From Cyanobacteria bacterium M_surface_10_m2_119 (lineage in GTDB: Bacteria; Cyanobacteriota; Cyanobacteriia; PCC-6307; Cyanobiaceae), in the NCBI GenBank assembly GCA_016882525.1, contig VGPU01000024.1, forward strand, positions 1 through 33,724: a stretch of DNA of 33,724 nt, in the 5' to 3' direction. A program made the translations under genes and the position numbers. Of the stretch, positions 8,418-15,286 are shown piece after piece (position 1 is the stretch's first letter; each line of letters starts with the position of its first letter). The notes under the pieces are model-generated. The model was given only the letters and a program-made list of their open reading frames with translations. It ran no database searches and was not told where the DNA came from.

Positions 8418-9314
8418 TCAGGCGTTTCCAAAGCTGTTGAAGGCGATGGAGCAGGCGCTGTGCATCAGTTCCGCTTCCTCGAGGGCAGCAGGGGTTTCAT
8501 CGTTGAGCAGGCCGTTTTCGCAATCGGCCTTGGCGAAATACAGCTCCTTGTCGTGCTCGAAGTTGAATTCGATCACGCTGCCTGAGAGGGGTTTGATGGA
8601 GGCGTGATACACCCGGAAATCGGTGTTGTTCACCGGCACCGATTCCTCGTCGGCGTTCACGGCGTCATCCACCGCCGTCTGGATCACGATCGTGGGGCTC
8701 AGACTCACCACTCCCCAGGTGGGGGCCACGCTGTCCCACCATTGCCAGCCCGGGTACACCACCACCCGCGGGCCCCAGCCGCCATACCAGCCATAGCGCC
8801 AGGGGCGTGCACCCACCCAGCCCCGGCGTCCGCCCCAGGCACCCCGATACACCGCCTTCTTGCTCACGCGCTTGTCAACGTTGACGATCTTGCTGTTCTT
8901 GATGTTGTAAGTGCGCTTCCCGCTGCGCTGGTTGGCACCGGAACCATTCGGGCGGGCCTGCTTGCTGCTGTTGAAGCCCTTCCAGGCCTTGGGCTGGCGT
9001 TGACCGCCCGATTCGCCGTTGCGGCTGCCGGAAGCGCGACCATTGGAGCCGCCTTCTGCACCCTCACGGTTTCGGTTGCCTTCGCCGGAGCTCTTCTGCT
9101 GTCTCGGCTTGGAGCTGGGTTGGGACGAGGGGGAGGAGGACTGGCTGCTGCTCTGCTTGCCTTCCTTCTTGCCCTTTTTGGCCAGCCAGTCCGACTCTGC
9201 TGGCCTGTTCAGCGCCGGGGTGAGCTGCAGGGCTGCAGCCTGGGCAGGCATCGCCTGGGCCATCACGCCTCCTGCTGCGAGCGCGAGGAGGGCAAGACGG
9301 AGGCGAAATGGCAA
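8418..9314 (-). CDS. Secreted low-complexity protein with Gly/Trp-rich segment
   Basis: A 298-residue protein that I cannot place in a family. An N-terminal signal peptide is clear (positive start, hydrophobic core, AQA/QAA near residue 26). Residues ~40-130 are rich in Ser, Gln, Lys, Gly and Asn. A segment at ~155-200 is loaded with Gly, Trp, Tyr and Arg. The last ~85 residues look folded and contain two cysteines that may pair (in ADCENG and HSACS), as expected after export. It stands alone: its start faces a 164-base gap, and its stop meets the plus-strand gene at 8378 tail to tail. A structural envelope or matrix role is plausible but unproven. Confidence 0.7.
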   Translation of the reverse strand: MPFRLRLALLALAAGGVMAQAMPAQAAALQLTPALNRPAESDWLAKKGKKEGKQSSSQSSSPSSQPSSKPRQQKSSGEGNRNREGAEGGSNGRASGSRNGESGGQRQPKAWKGFNSSKQARPNGSGANQRSGKRTYNIKNSKIVNVDKRVSKKAVYRGAWGGRRGWVGARPWRYGWYGGWGPRVVVYPGWQWWDSVAPTWGVVSLSPTIVIQTAVDDAVNADEESVPVNNTDFRVYHASIKPLSGSVIEFNFEHDKELYFAKADCENGLLNDETPAALEEAELMHSACSIAFNSFGNA

Positions 9315-9437
9315 AAAAACGTCCCGGCAATCCCCAGCCCGCTGCAGCGCTTGCAGATGCAGCGCCGAAGTAGGCCAGCTGATATTGCGAAATTTTACGG
9401 AACCTCACGCCACGGGCGTCCGCGGGTGGCGGGCAAT

Positions 9438-9460
9438 GCTTATGCAGAACCCGCATAAGC
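9438..9460 (-). terminator. Hairpin after the zinc-ribbon gene
   Basis: A perfect 8-bp inverted repeat, GCTTATGC / GCATAAGC, with a 7-base loop begins about 19 bases past the stop of the 9479-9691 gene. There is no T-run, so it would be a weak or factor-assisted terminator, or a transcript-end stabiliser. The rest of the 164-base gap (9315-9478) shows only an A/T-rich patch near 9385-9405 that may hold the promoter of the secreted-protein gene. Confidence 0.45.
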
Positions 9461-9478
9461 GCGGGGTGGCGGCTGGTC

Positions 9479-9691
9479 TCAGGCCTTCACCAGTCGCTCC
9501 GCTTTCTCGGCGTCGCCATAGAGCATGATGTGGCCGCAATCCATGCACATCTTCGACTTCACCGGTATCTCGGAGGGCTCGAGAATGGCGAATTTGGCAT
9601 TGCTGAGGCGCTGGTAGATCAGGCCGGTCGATTGGATGTGGCCGGGTTCAAAGGCCTTGCTGCCGCAGGAGGGACAGGAGAGATCGGCCAT
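9479..9691 (-). CDS. Small zinc-ribbon protein
   Basis: A 70-residue protein with two CxxC knuckles, CPSC (Cys6, Cys9) and CMDC (Cys49, Cys52), that would bind one zinc ion. The spacer includes HIQSTGLIYQRLSNAKFA, and the tail is charged. No catalytic residues are evident, and such proteins often act as small nucleic-acid- or protein-binding modules. An in-frame TTG at 9715 would add eight residues, but the ATG at 9691 begins directly at the conserved-looking MADLSCPSCG. Neighbours give no functional clue. Confidence 0.75.
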   Translation of the reverse strand: MADLSCPSCGSKAFEPGHIQSTGLIYQRLSNAKFAILEPSEIPVKSKMCMDCGHIMLYGDAEKAERLVKA

Positions 9692-9824
9692 GGCGCTGTG
9701 GTGTGGTGGCTTCAACGTAGACAGCCTGCCGCCAACCGACCTGCGCTCATTCGCTGAAGTTTCTCTAAAGATTGCCGGCGCCGGCTGGCTTTGCTAATGC
9801 GGAGATGGCATTGCGCATGGGCCC

Positions 9825-11135
9825 ATGGCTGCCTCCTGGAACGGCACGCTCACGGTGAACAACAAGAGCGGTGGTCCGCTCAACTGGGCAGTGACCAACG
9901 CCACCGGGCCGGTGGGCAAGGCCGGCGCCTCGGGCACGCTCAAGCCCGGCGTGCAGACGCTCAAGGACCTGCCGGTGGCGGCGGGCCAGCGCCTCTACAT
10001 CTCCCAGAGTCCGCTCAAGCAGAGCGTGCTGGCCGCCAAGCCCGCCCTGCCCGACCCCTTCAACGCCAACGTTGACGGCCGTATTCCCTACAGCTTCTGG
10101 GAATACACGGCCAACAGCAAGGGCTTCACCTGGGACACCTCCTACGTGGGCGAGTGGTCGTATCCCCTGCAGACGCTGGTGACGCCCGCTGGCAGCCGCA
10201 CGCCGCGCACCTACGGGCTGGCGTCGCTGCCGGGGGCGATCGCTCGCCTGATCTCCCAGCCCTCCTTCGCGCCGCGCAGCGGCAAGGGCAAGGCCGGCAA
10301 CCTGGTGTGAAGCAGCACGTCCCCCGACCCCAGCTGGCCGGCCACCCCCGCGCTCAACAACCGGCGGATCGTGGGCCCGCTCAACCCCTGGCAGCTGCAG
10401 CAGGGCGGCGGCAATCTGCAGCTGCTGCTCAAGGCGATGCAGCAGTTTGTGGCGGCGGTGCCCTGGAACGGCAACGACCTCAGCGCCAGTGCCACCAACC
10501 TCCCCACCTGGAACCAGGCGCTGCAGATCGCCAACGGCTACACCGCCGCCCTGGCGGCCCAGGCCAAGGCCGATGGCGGCGTGGCGCCCCAGCCGCAGAC
10601 CGGCAGCCCCGCCCAGTTCCGTGGCTTCTTCACCTACCCCCAGGAGGAGAGCTTCGGCCAGGTGACCGATGGAGCGGTGCCCGACCAGCTGATCGTGAAC
10701 CCCCTCACCACGGCCAAGCACCGCTTCGGCACCAACGGAGCAGACACCCTCCGCGGCACGCCCCGCAATGACGTGATCGTGGGCGGCCACGGCGCCGATC
10801 GCCTCAGCGGCCGCGGCGGCCGCGATCGCTACTGGCTGCTGCATCCCGCCAGCAGCCGCCCGGGCCGGGGCCGGCGCGACCTGATCACCGATTTCTCCGC
10901 CGACGACCGCATCGACCTCTCCGCCCTCGATGCCGACCGCCGGCAGGCGGGTCTGCAGCCCTTCCGCTGGCTCGGCCGCGAGCCCTTCAGCGGCCAGGCC
11001 GGCGAGCTGCGCCTCAGCCGCCGCGCCAGCGGCCTCGCCCTGCTCTAGGCCGACACCCGCGGCAGCGGCAGCGCCGACCTGGAGATCGCCCTGCGCGACC
11101 TGGAGGTGTTCGGCCGCAGCAATCTGGTGTTGTGA
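9825..11135 (+). pseudogene. GH64/thaumatin-like protein with RTX C-terminus, interrupted by two in-frame stops
   Basis: One reading frame runs from ATG 9825 to TGA 11133-11135 but is broken by TGA at 10308-10310 and TAG at 11046-11048. The translation on either side of each stop is continuous, with no frameshift. The first part (to ~10850 in segments) resembles a glucanase GH64/thaumatin-like fold, with an FWEYT...TWDTSYVGEWSYPLQ stretch. The C-terminus has hemolysin-type calcium-binding repeats (GTNGADTLRGTPRNDVIVGG, then GADRLSGRGGRDR) and a DLITDFSADDRIDLS segment typical of the type I secretion end of serralysin-like proteins. The last 28 residues lie beyond the TAG. Single-base changes (for example TGG to TGA and GAG to TAG) would explain both stops. 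I call it a recent pseudogene; readthrough or sequencing error are alternatives. The N-terminal family call is tentative. Confidence 0.75.
10236..10243. other. HIP1 palindrome GCGATCGC
   Basis: This octamer is strongly over-represented in many cyanobacterial genomes. Other copies are at 1704-1711, 7939-7946, 10822-10829 and 27589-27596. It supports a cyanobacterial host and marks no gene boundary here. Confidence 0.8.
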
Positions 11136-11282
11136 TGCCTTCTCAATTGCACCGATCACCCACCTGGTAAGCTTCGTCAATTAGGGTGGGGTAAAGAGCC
11201 TTTGAGCCTGAAGATTCCTTTCAAGTGCCTAGGCTGAACTTTTTTTGACTGCTAGTTGAATCGGGCGGCATGACCAGTTATT

Positions 11283-12779
11283 TTGTCTTTTCTGGGACTC
11301 GCGCTGCTTTGTCGCAGCCCGGGTCAACCCACCTCGGCAGCTTGGGTCGATAAAAACGGTCGTCTGCTTGTCGTCGGCCGCCTGGCAGAGCTAGGTGAAA
11401 AGGCTGATGTAGGTGTGTTTCGGGCACAGGGTGGGGGGAGGTTTGTGCAGCCTTCCATCCAGACATTGGCTGGAGGCGATGTAGCGGTTGCCTGGAGTAC
11501 GGGTGATGGTTCGAACGCGAGGGTGGAGGTTGCCACGCTGCGGCCCCAAGCCAATGGCTCTTTACGAGTGTTGTCTGGGATGAGAACCGATCGCGGTGAG
11601 CGTGAACCCGATCTCTCTCTCACCTCAGGAGGTCGTCTGTTGTTGGCGACGAGCCGTAGTGATGGGGATCTCGCTGTGAGGTCGCTGGACCCCTACCGCT
11701 TGCGTGATCAGGAACCACTTCTCATCACTGGAGCCATTCCCAGTGATCCACAGCTGGCCAGTCTCTCCTCACAAGGATTGAGCGGTGGCTTGCTCTACAG
11801 CACAGGGGACGGCATCCGGCTGGCGCTCTTGGCCCCTCGCGGTGCTGCTCTCTCCCTACGGCGCGATTTGGAGATCAGTGGAGACGGTTCGGATAAGGGG
11901 CCTGCGGTGAGCAGCGATGGGCGCGACCTCGTGGCGATGGCCTGGGCAGCGCGCAATGCAGAGCAGCCGGGGTATGACGTGATGGTGCGTTCCTTTTCTG
12001 TTGGCTCCAATCGGCTCGGTTCGTCCCGGCGGGCACATGCGGATCCCACGGATGAGCAGAGAGATCCGATGGTTGCCGTTCAGCCAAACGATAAGGTGCG
12101 GGTCGTTTGGCGTGATGTGGATCGCAGGCAGGGCTTAGCAACTAGCGTGCATCGCATTTCTGATTCCGGTGAGTGGCGCCGACTCGATGAGCAATCAATT
12201 GGTGAGAGAGGATCTGACCCAGATGTCACGAGCGACCGGAGTGGTAGCAGTGTCTACAGTTGGTCTACCGGAGGTGGTGGTCGCGGGAAGGTTAATCTTG
12301 TTGTGGAAAGTGGGTTGAACAGAAAGGGGTTGACGGTGAGCTCGCAGAGCAAAAGCCGCGGTCAGGCGAATGAGATTCGGGCCTCTTTGCAAAAAGACAG
12401 GCTCAAAGCCACAAGGGAGAGCGACGTCTTCGTTTTCCTCACGCGAAGCCACTCGTTGATCGATCGCTATGATGTGATCACTGGATTTAGTGGCTCTGAT
12501 AAGATTGATGACCATCACGCTCGTCGAAATGTAAAAGCAGATCCAATCACTGATTCCGCCGGTCGAATCAACGGCCTTACTCGAAAGCAGCTTAATCGCG
12601 TCTGTAAGACCTCTAATGGCTATGGCGTTTTTGGTGCTGTTGCATTCACTGTTGGGGATGAGCCTGGTGTGTGGCTTGCGATCAATGATAAGCGAGCGGG
12701 ATTCCAGCCCAAGAGTGACCCCATTATTTATCTTGAGGATTTCCTGCCTTCTGGGCGTAATCAGCTCACGATCATCTGA
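11283..12779 (+). CDS. Secreted-type protein with bluetail-like C-terminal domain
   Basis: Up to 498 residues. The body (~20-345) is a series of short beta-rich repeats with WSTGDG, LSLTSGGRLLLA and VAVQPNDKVRVVW blades, suggesting a propeller-like fold. The end (~400-498) has DVFVF...DVITGFSGSDKID and WLAINDKRAGFQPKSDPIIYLEDF, which resembles the bluetail C-terminal domain of cyanobacterial proteins thought to leave by type I secretion. There is no N-terminal signal peptide, consistent with a C-terminal export signal. The start is uncertain. TTG 11283 opens this frame, but ATG 11270 opens another frame that reads protein-like for 27 codons before stopping, so a frameshift near 11330-11345 is possible. 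GC content is visibly lower than in the genes to the left. The sulfotransferase gene follows after 21 bases. Confidence 0.7.
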   Translation: MSFLGLALLCRSPGQPTSAAWVDKNGRLLVVGRLAELGEKADVGVFRAQGGGRFVQPSIQTLAGGDVAVAWSTGDGSNARVEVATLRPQANGSLRVLSGMRTDRGEREPDLSLTSGGRLLLATSRSDGDLAVRSLDPYRLRDQEPLLITGAIPSDPQLASLSSQGLSGGLLYSTGDGIRLALLAPRGAALSLRRDLEISGDGSDKGPAVSSDGRDLVAMAWAARNAEQPGYDVMVRSFSVGSNRLGSSRRAHADPTDEQRDPMVAVQPNDKVRVVWRDVDRRQGLATSVHRISDSGEWRRLDEQSIGERGSDPDVTSDRSGSSVYSWSTGGGGRGKVNLVVESGLNRKGLTVSSQSKSRGQANEIRASLQKDRLKATRESDVFVFLTRSHSLIDRYDVITGFSGSDKIDDHHARRNVKADPITDSAGRINGLTRKQLNRVCKTSNGYGVFGAVAFTVGDEPGVWLAINDKRAGFQPKSDPIIYLEDFLPSGRNQLTII

Positions 12780-12800
12780 GCTGCTCAGCGGGTTGATGCC

Positions 12801-13859
12801 ATGACGATCGTGCCCGTTTTGGCCCACGACGGATTTCGGCCAAATGGCTCGGCAAGATCGCCCTTGCTGGTTGTGCATGCCGGTACCCATAAGACAGCCA
12901 GTAGTTACATTCAAAACAGACTGGAAGCAAACCAGGCTGCCCTGAGTGCGCAGGGCATCGTGCATTCCTGGCCTAGACGGCAGGGGCGCAAGCACAAGGG
13001 TCTGGTGAAGGCCATGTTCAAGGGGAGGAAAGGGCCTTGGAAGCGCTATCTCAACGATGGAGCCTCTTCGGCTTGGCAGGTGCTCGTGAGCGCCGAGCAG
13101 TTCACGCCAGCCTTCACCGAGGCTTCTTATCTTTCTTTTCTTGATGGCATCGCCAGGTCCCACGCCAGAACGCTTCGGGTGGTTCTTTTCTTGCGCGACC
13201 AGCCAGATTTTCTCAATTCCATGTATGCCCACACGGTGCGGCGTCTTTATCATCACTATCCCTTCGGCCGATATGTGAGTCGCAAGCTGCGCTTCCCCAG
13301 TTGGTTCCCCAACTATCACCGATGGCTTGATGCGGTTCGCCAGCATCCCACTGCTGAGTTGCTTGTTCTGCCCTATCGATCTCCTGGTTTGGCATCGCGT
13401 GGCGAAACGGATCCTTTCATCCAGTTGGCCGATGGCTTGGGATGGGTGGCTCCTGAGCAAGGCTGGTTGCCTGCTTCTCGACAGTCCATCAACACCCAGG
13501 TTGGCTCCAGGGGAATCTGGTTGGCTCTTGAGGTGGGCAAAGCGCTCGCGGCAAAGGGGATCAACCCTCGTTCGCTGCGTAATACGGGTGGATTGATCCG
13601 TAAAATCGCGGAGAGGGAGGGGTGGACGCACCAGCGCTTTCAGGGATTTGAGCCTGATGCCTATCTCAAGGTGAGGCAGTTGCTTCAGTCTGCAAATGAT
13701 CCACTGGCGATGCAGGCCTGGGGCGCTCCCTGGGCTGAGGTCTTCCCATCGAACCCTCAGCCGCGCTCAATCTTTGCGGAGCCTGAAACGGATCAAGACG
13801 CCAAGTTGATGAATGGGTGTGTGCAAGAAGTGGTGACTCACCTTTTGGAGCAGATGTAG
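12801..13859 (+). CDS. Sulfotransferase-family protein
   Basis: A 352-residue soluble protein. The N-terminal HAGTHKTASSYIQNRL (26-41) matches the 5'-phosphosulfate loop that grips PAPS, and VVLFLRDQPDFLNSMYAH (127-144) matches the 3'-phosphate site with its Arg (132) and Ser (140). The remainder is helical, without membrane segments. The enzyme would transfer sulfate from PAPS to a hydroxyl or amine on a sugar, protein or small molecule; the acceptor cannot be read from sequence. It sits 21 bases after the bluetail gene, with the same lower GC content, so the two are probably co-transcribed and may have been acquired together. The exported neighbour or its glycan could be the substrate, which is inference. 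Confidence 0.8.
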   Translation: MTIVPVLAHDGFRPNGSARSPLLVVHAGTHKTASSYIQNRLEANQAALSAQGIVHSWPRRQGRKHKGLVKAMFKGRKGPWKRYLNDGASSAWQVLVSAEQFTPAFTEASYLSFLDGIARSHARTLRVVLFLRDQPDFLNSMYAHTVRRLYHHYPFGRYVSRKLRFPSWFPNYHRWLDAVRQHPTAELLVLPYRSPGLASRGETDPFIQLADGLGWVAPEQGWLPASRQSINTQVGSRGIWLALEVGKALAAKGINPRSLRNTGGLIRKIAEREGWTHQRFQGFEPDAYLKVRQLLQSANDPLAMQAWGAPWAEVFPSNPQPRSIFAEPETDQDAKLMNGCVQEVVTHLLEQM

Positions 13860-13876
13860 GGCTATTGGCACACTCT

Positions 13877-14086
13877 TCATGCCACAGCTGGAATCAGCAG
13901 CTCAACATCGAGTGGCTTGATTTCGCCATGCTCCAGCCGGTCGGCGATCACTCGCAGTGCCAGCACTTCTGCGCGGGCGAGGGCCTCAGCTGCACTGGAT
14001 CCGTAGGCCATGGCGCCTGGAAGCTGTGGAACCTCGGCGATCCAGCGGCCATCCAGTTCCTGTTCGCACTCCATGGTGAGTTTCAT
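13877..14086 (-). CDS. HicB-like antitoxin family protein (orphan)
   Basis: A 69-residue protein with the compact HicB-type fold signature: a first strand, then DGRWIAEVPQLPGAMAYGSSAAEALARAEVLALRVIADRLEHGE. The PQLPG turn and the following helix are typical. HicB proteins neutralise the HicA RNase and can repress their own operon. No HicA-like partner is visible on either side, and the C-terminal DNA-binding part of longer HicB proteins is missing, so this is an orphan or a related stand-alone family. It converges with the sulfotransferase gene, with 17 bases between stops. Confidence 0.7.
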   Translation of the reverse strand: MKLTMECEQELDGRWIAEVPQLPGAMAYGSSAAEALARAEVLALRVIADRLEHGEIKPLDVELLIPAVA

Positions 14087-14238
14087 GGGAGGACGACTCT
14101 GGTGAACTCAGCTTACGGGGCTTCCGCGCAGCAATGAGCTCACCAATCCACCTTCATATCGCCCCGTTTGCCCCCGCTCACCAGCCCCAGCGCGCTCCGG
14201 CCGCGCTCCTTACCCTGATGGGCACACGCAGCTGCGCC

Positions 14239-14484
14239 ATGGAGATCAACCGCCCTTCGAGCGCCACGCTCACGCCGGAGCAGCAGCAGGCGCTGGAGCA
14301 GTTCCGGGAGCGGGTGCATGCACTGGCGCTGAGCGGAGGCCTCTCGACCGACACCGTGCGCAACGTGGTGCGGGCAATGCGGCAGCACCCCGACTTCAGC
14401 GTGGAGATCCTGCAGGTGCTCTACGAGGAATCCGACGTGCTGCGCGAGGCGGCGCCGGGGGTGTCGCTGCTGGATCTGCAGTGA
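14239..14484 (+). CDS. Small hypothetical protein
   Basis: An 81-residue, mostly helical soluble protein (LTPEQQQALEQFRERVHALALSGGLSTDTVRNVVRAMRQHP, then an acidic helix). I do not recognise the family. The start at 14239 opens directly into the folded-looking part; ATG 14218 would add seven residues. Its 3' end overlaps the 3' end of the ribbon-helix-helix gene on the other strand by 89 bases. The Gln/Glu/Arg/Leu composition and clear amphipathic helices favour a real gene over chance. Confidence 0.55.
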   Translation: MEINRPSSATLTPEQQQALEQFRERVHALALSGGLSTDTVRNVVRAMRQHPDFSVEILQVLYEESDVLREAAPGVSLLDLQ

Positions 14485-14698
14485 GCCCGGGCGCGGGCGG
14501 CTCGGTGGTCCAGTCGCTCCAGTCGGGAACCTGCTCACTCCAGTGGGGCGGTTCCAGCTGGGCGAGGTGCTCGGATTGCCGGCTCAGATCGTGGGTGATG
14601 GCTTCGCGAATGCAGGCGCTGCGGGTCTTGCCCAGTTGCCTGGCCAGCAGATCCAGGCGTTTCTCCAACTGTGTCGATAGGCGCACGCTGAGCGCCAT
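14396..14698 (-). CDS. Ribbon-helix-helix (CopG/antitoxin-type) DNA-binding protein
   Basis: A 100-residue protein whose first ~45 residues are a ribbon-helix-helix: ALSVRLSTQLEKRLDLLARQLGKTRSACIREAI, a beta strand and two helices that dimerise and contact DNA through the strand. A Trp-rich segment (HWSEQVPDWSDWTTE), of the kind that binds a toxin in RelB/ParD-like antitoxins, follows. Residues ~72-100 are Pro/Ala/Arg-rich and encoded antisense to the 81-residue gene, so this tail may be readthrough beyond the original end. No toxin gene is adjacent. The palindrome just upstream suggests autoregulation. The ATG has TGAGG close upstream. Confidence 0.75.
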   Translation of the reverse strand: MALSVRLSTQLEKRLDLLARQLGKTRSACIREAITHDLSRQSEHLAQLEPPHWSEQVPDWSDWTTEPPAPGLTADPAATPPAPPRAARRIPRRAPAGSPR

Positions 14699-14708
14699 GG
14701 CCTCACGC

Positions 14709-14727
14709 GTTGAACATCTTGTTCAAC
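14709..14727. promoter_or_regulatory. Palindromic operator candidate upstream of the ribbon-helix-helix gene
   Basis: GTTGAACA-TCT-TGTTCAAC is a perfect 8-bp inverted repeat with a 3-base centre, starting 11 bases upstream of the ATG of the ribbon-helix-helix gene. Such dimeric regulators commonly bind symmetric sites over their own promoter. The position just downstream of the promoter-like elements fits autorepression. Confidence 0.55.
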
Positions 14728-14740
14728 AATAGAGAAGATT

Positions 14741-14768
14741 TCTGTAGAGGTGGCTTCTGGTTAGGCAA
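14741..14768 (-). promoter_or_regulatory. Possible sigma-70-type promoter of the ribbon-helix-helix gene
   Basis: On the minus strand TTGCCT (14768-14763) and TACAGA (14746-14741) are separated by 16 bases. A transcript would begin near 14734, immediately before the palindrome. The -10 match is imperfect. Confidence 0.3.
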
Positions 14769-14780
14769 AAGCAGCTCGTT

Positions 14781-15026
14781 TTACAGCGTTACAGGAAGCT
14801 GTGCTTTGAAGGGTTCAGCCCATAGCTTCGCCAAGCCATCTGCGTTTTGAATGTCGACACAAAGCAACGTGGGTCCGATGAACTCAAGGGTGTAGCCGTC
14901 GCCCTCAAGGATCAAGTCAGGGATGCCGCGCAGAGAAGGATGACGAAAAAGGATGGCACCGCTATCGGCATCCACGCGTCGCTCCATGGCGGCGAGTTGC
15001 CTTGTCAGTCCTGGAACTTGACCCAT
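14781..15026 (-). CDS. Small hypothetical protein, partner of the DUF4258-like gene
   Basis: An 81-residue soluble protein, family not recognised. It begins MGQVPGLTRQLAAMERRVD and continues with a beta-rich stretch (GAILFRHPSLRGIPDLILEGDGYTLEFIGPTLLCVDI). I chose the ATG at 15026 because upstream in-frame codons read as low-quality sequence antisense to nothing recognisable, and because this ATG lies inside the end of the preceding gene, giving a 22-base overlap typical of coupled pairs. Two small overlapping genes, one DUF4258-like, suggest a toxin-antitoxin-like module, with this as the partner; that is inference. Confidence 0.55.
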   Translation of the reverse strand: MGQVPGLTRQLAAMERRVDADSGAILFRHPSLRGIPDLILEGDGYTLEFIGPTLLCVDIQNADGLAKLWAEPFKAQLPVTL

Positions 15027-15274
15027 CGTCCTGCTCCAATGGGATTCGTCAGGGTGCCGTGGTCTGTTGGATACGTGGTGATCACCCGATCTCCATCCTG
15101 ACTCAAAACGGCGATCCATGGTCGCTGTTCCCACTCCATCACCACAATGCTGGCTCCGGTGCCTCGATCCACAAGTCGGGAGCCTTGCGCCATGGCGGCT
15201 TCCCAGCCGAGCAAACGCTCACTGGTGATTCCGTAGGTCTCGAGTTTGTCGATGGCGTGGCGACTGAGTTCCAC
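15005..15274 (-). CDS. DUF4258-like small protein (possible toxin-like)
   Basis: An 89-residue protein with the layout of the DUF4258 family: MELSRHAIDKLETYGITSERL at the start (conserved SxHA and a helix), a central strand (ASIVVMEWEQRPWIAVLSQDG) and RVITTYPTD near the end. DUF4258 proteins are small and often occur in toxin-antitoxin-like pairs related to the RelE/BrnT fold. It starts 13 bases after the serS stop on the same strand, so it may be transcribed from the serS promoter, and it overlaps the next gene by 22 bases. Family similarity is judged by eye; activity is not established. Confidence 0.6.
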   Translation of the reverse strand: MELSRHAIDKLETYGITSERLLGWEAAMAQGSRLVDRGTGASIVVMEWEQRPWIAVLSQDGDRVITTYPTDHGTLTNPIGAGRWVKFQD

Positions 15275-15286
15275 CGTGCCCCGCCC

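Noticed and set aside
10308-10310. TGA as a selenocysteine codon
   Set aside because: There is no selenocysteine-type hairpin evident after it, a Trp codon is the likely ancestor, and a second stop (TAG) breaks the same frame, which favours gene decay.
11225-11252. GCCTAGGC palindrome followed by a T-run, as a terminator for the broken RTX gene
   Set aside because: The palindrome has no loop and the longer stem is interrupted by mismatches, so a proper terminator hairpin is not supported.
12195-13631. A 478-codon open frame on the minus strand
   Set aside because: It is antisense to the bluetail and sulfotransferase genes, spans their junction, has no recognisable domain, and the plus-strand frames carry clear family motifs.
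14087-14137. A possible HicA remnant upstream of the HicB-like gene
   Set aside because: The minus-strand translation of this stretch lacks the HicA GSHH-type active-site sequence or other similarity, so it is treated as intergenic.
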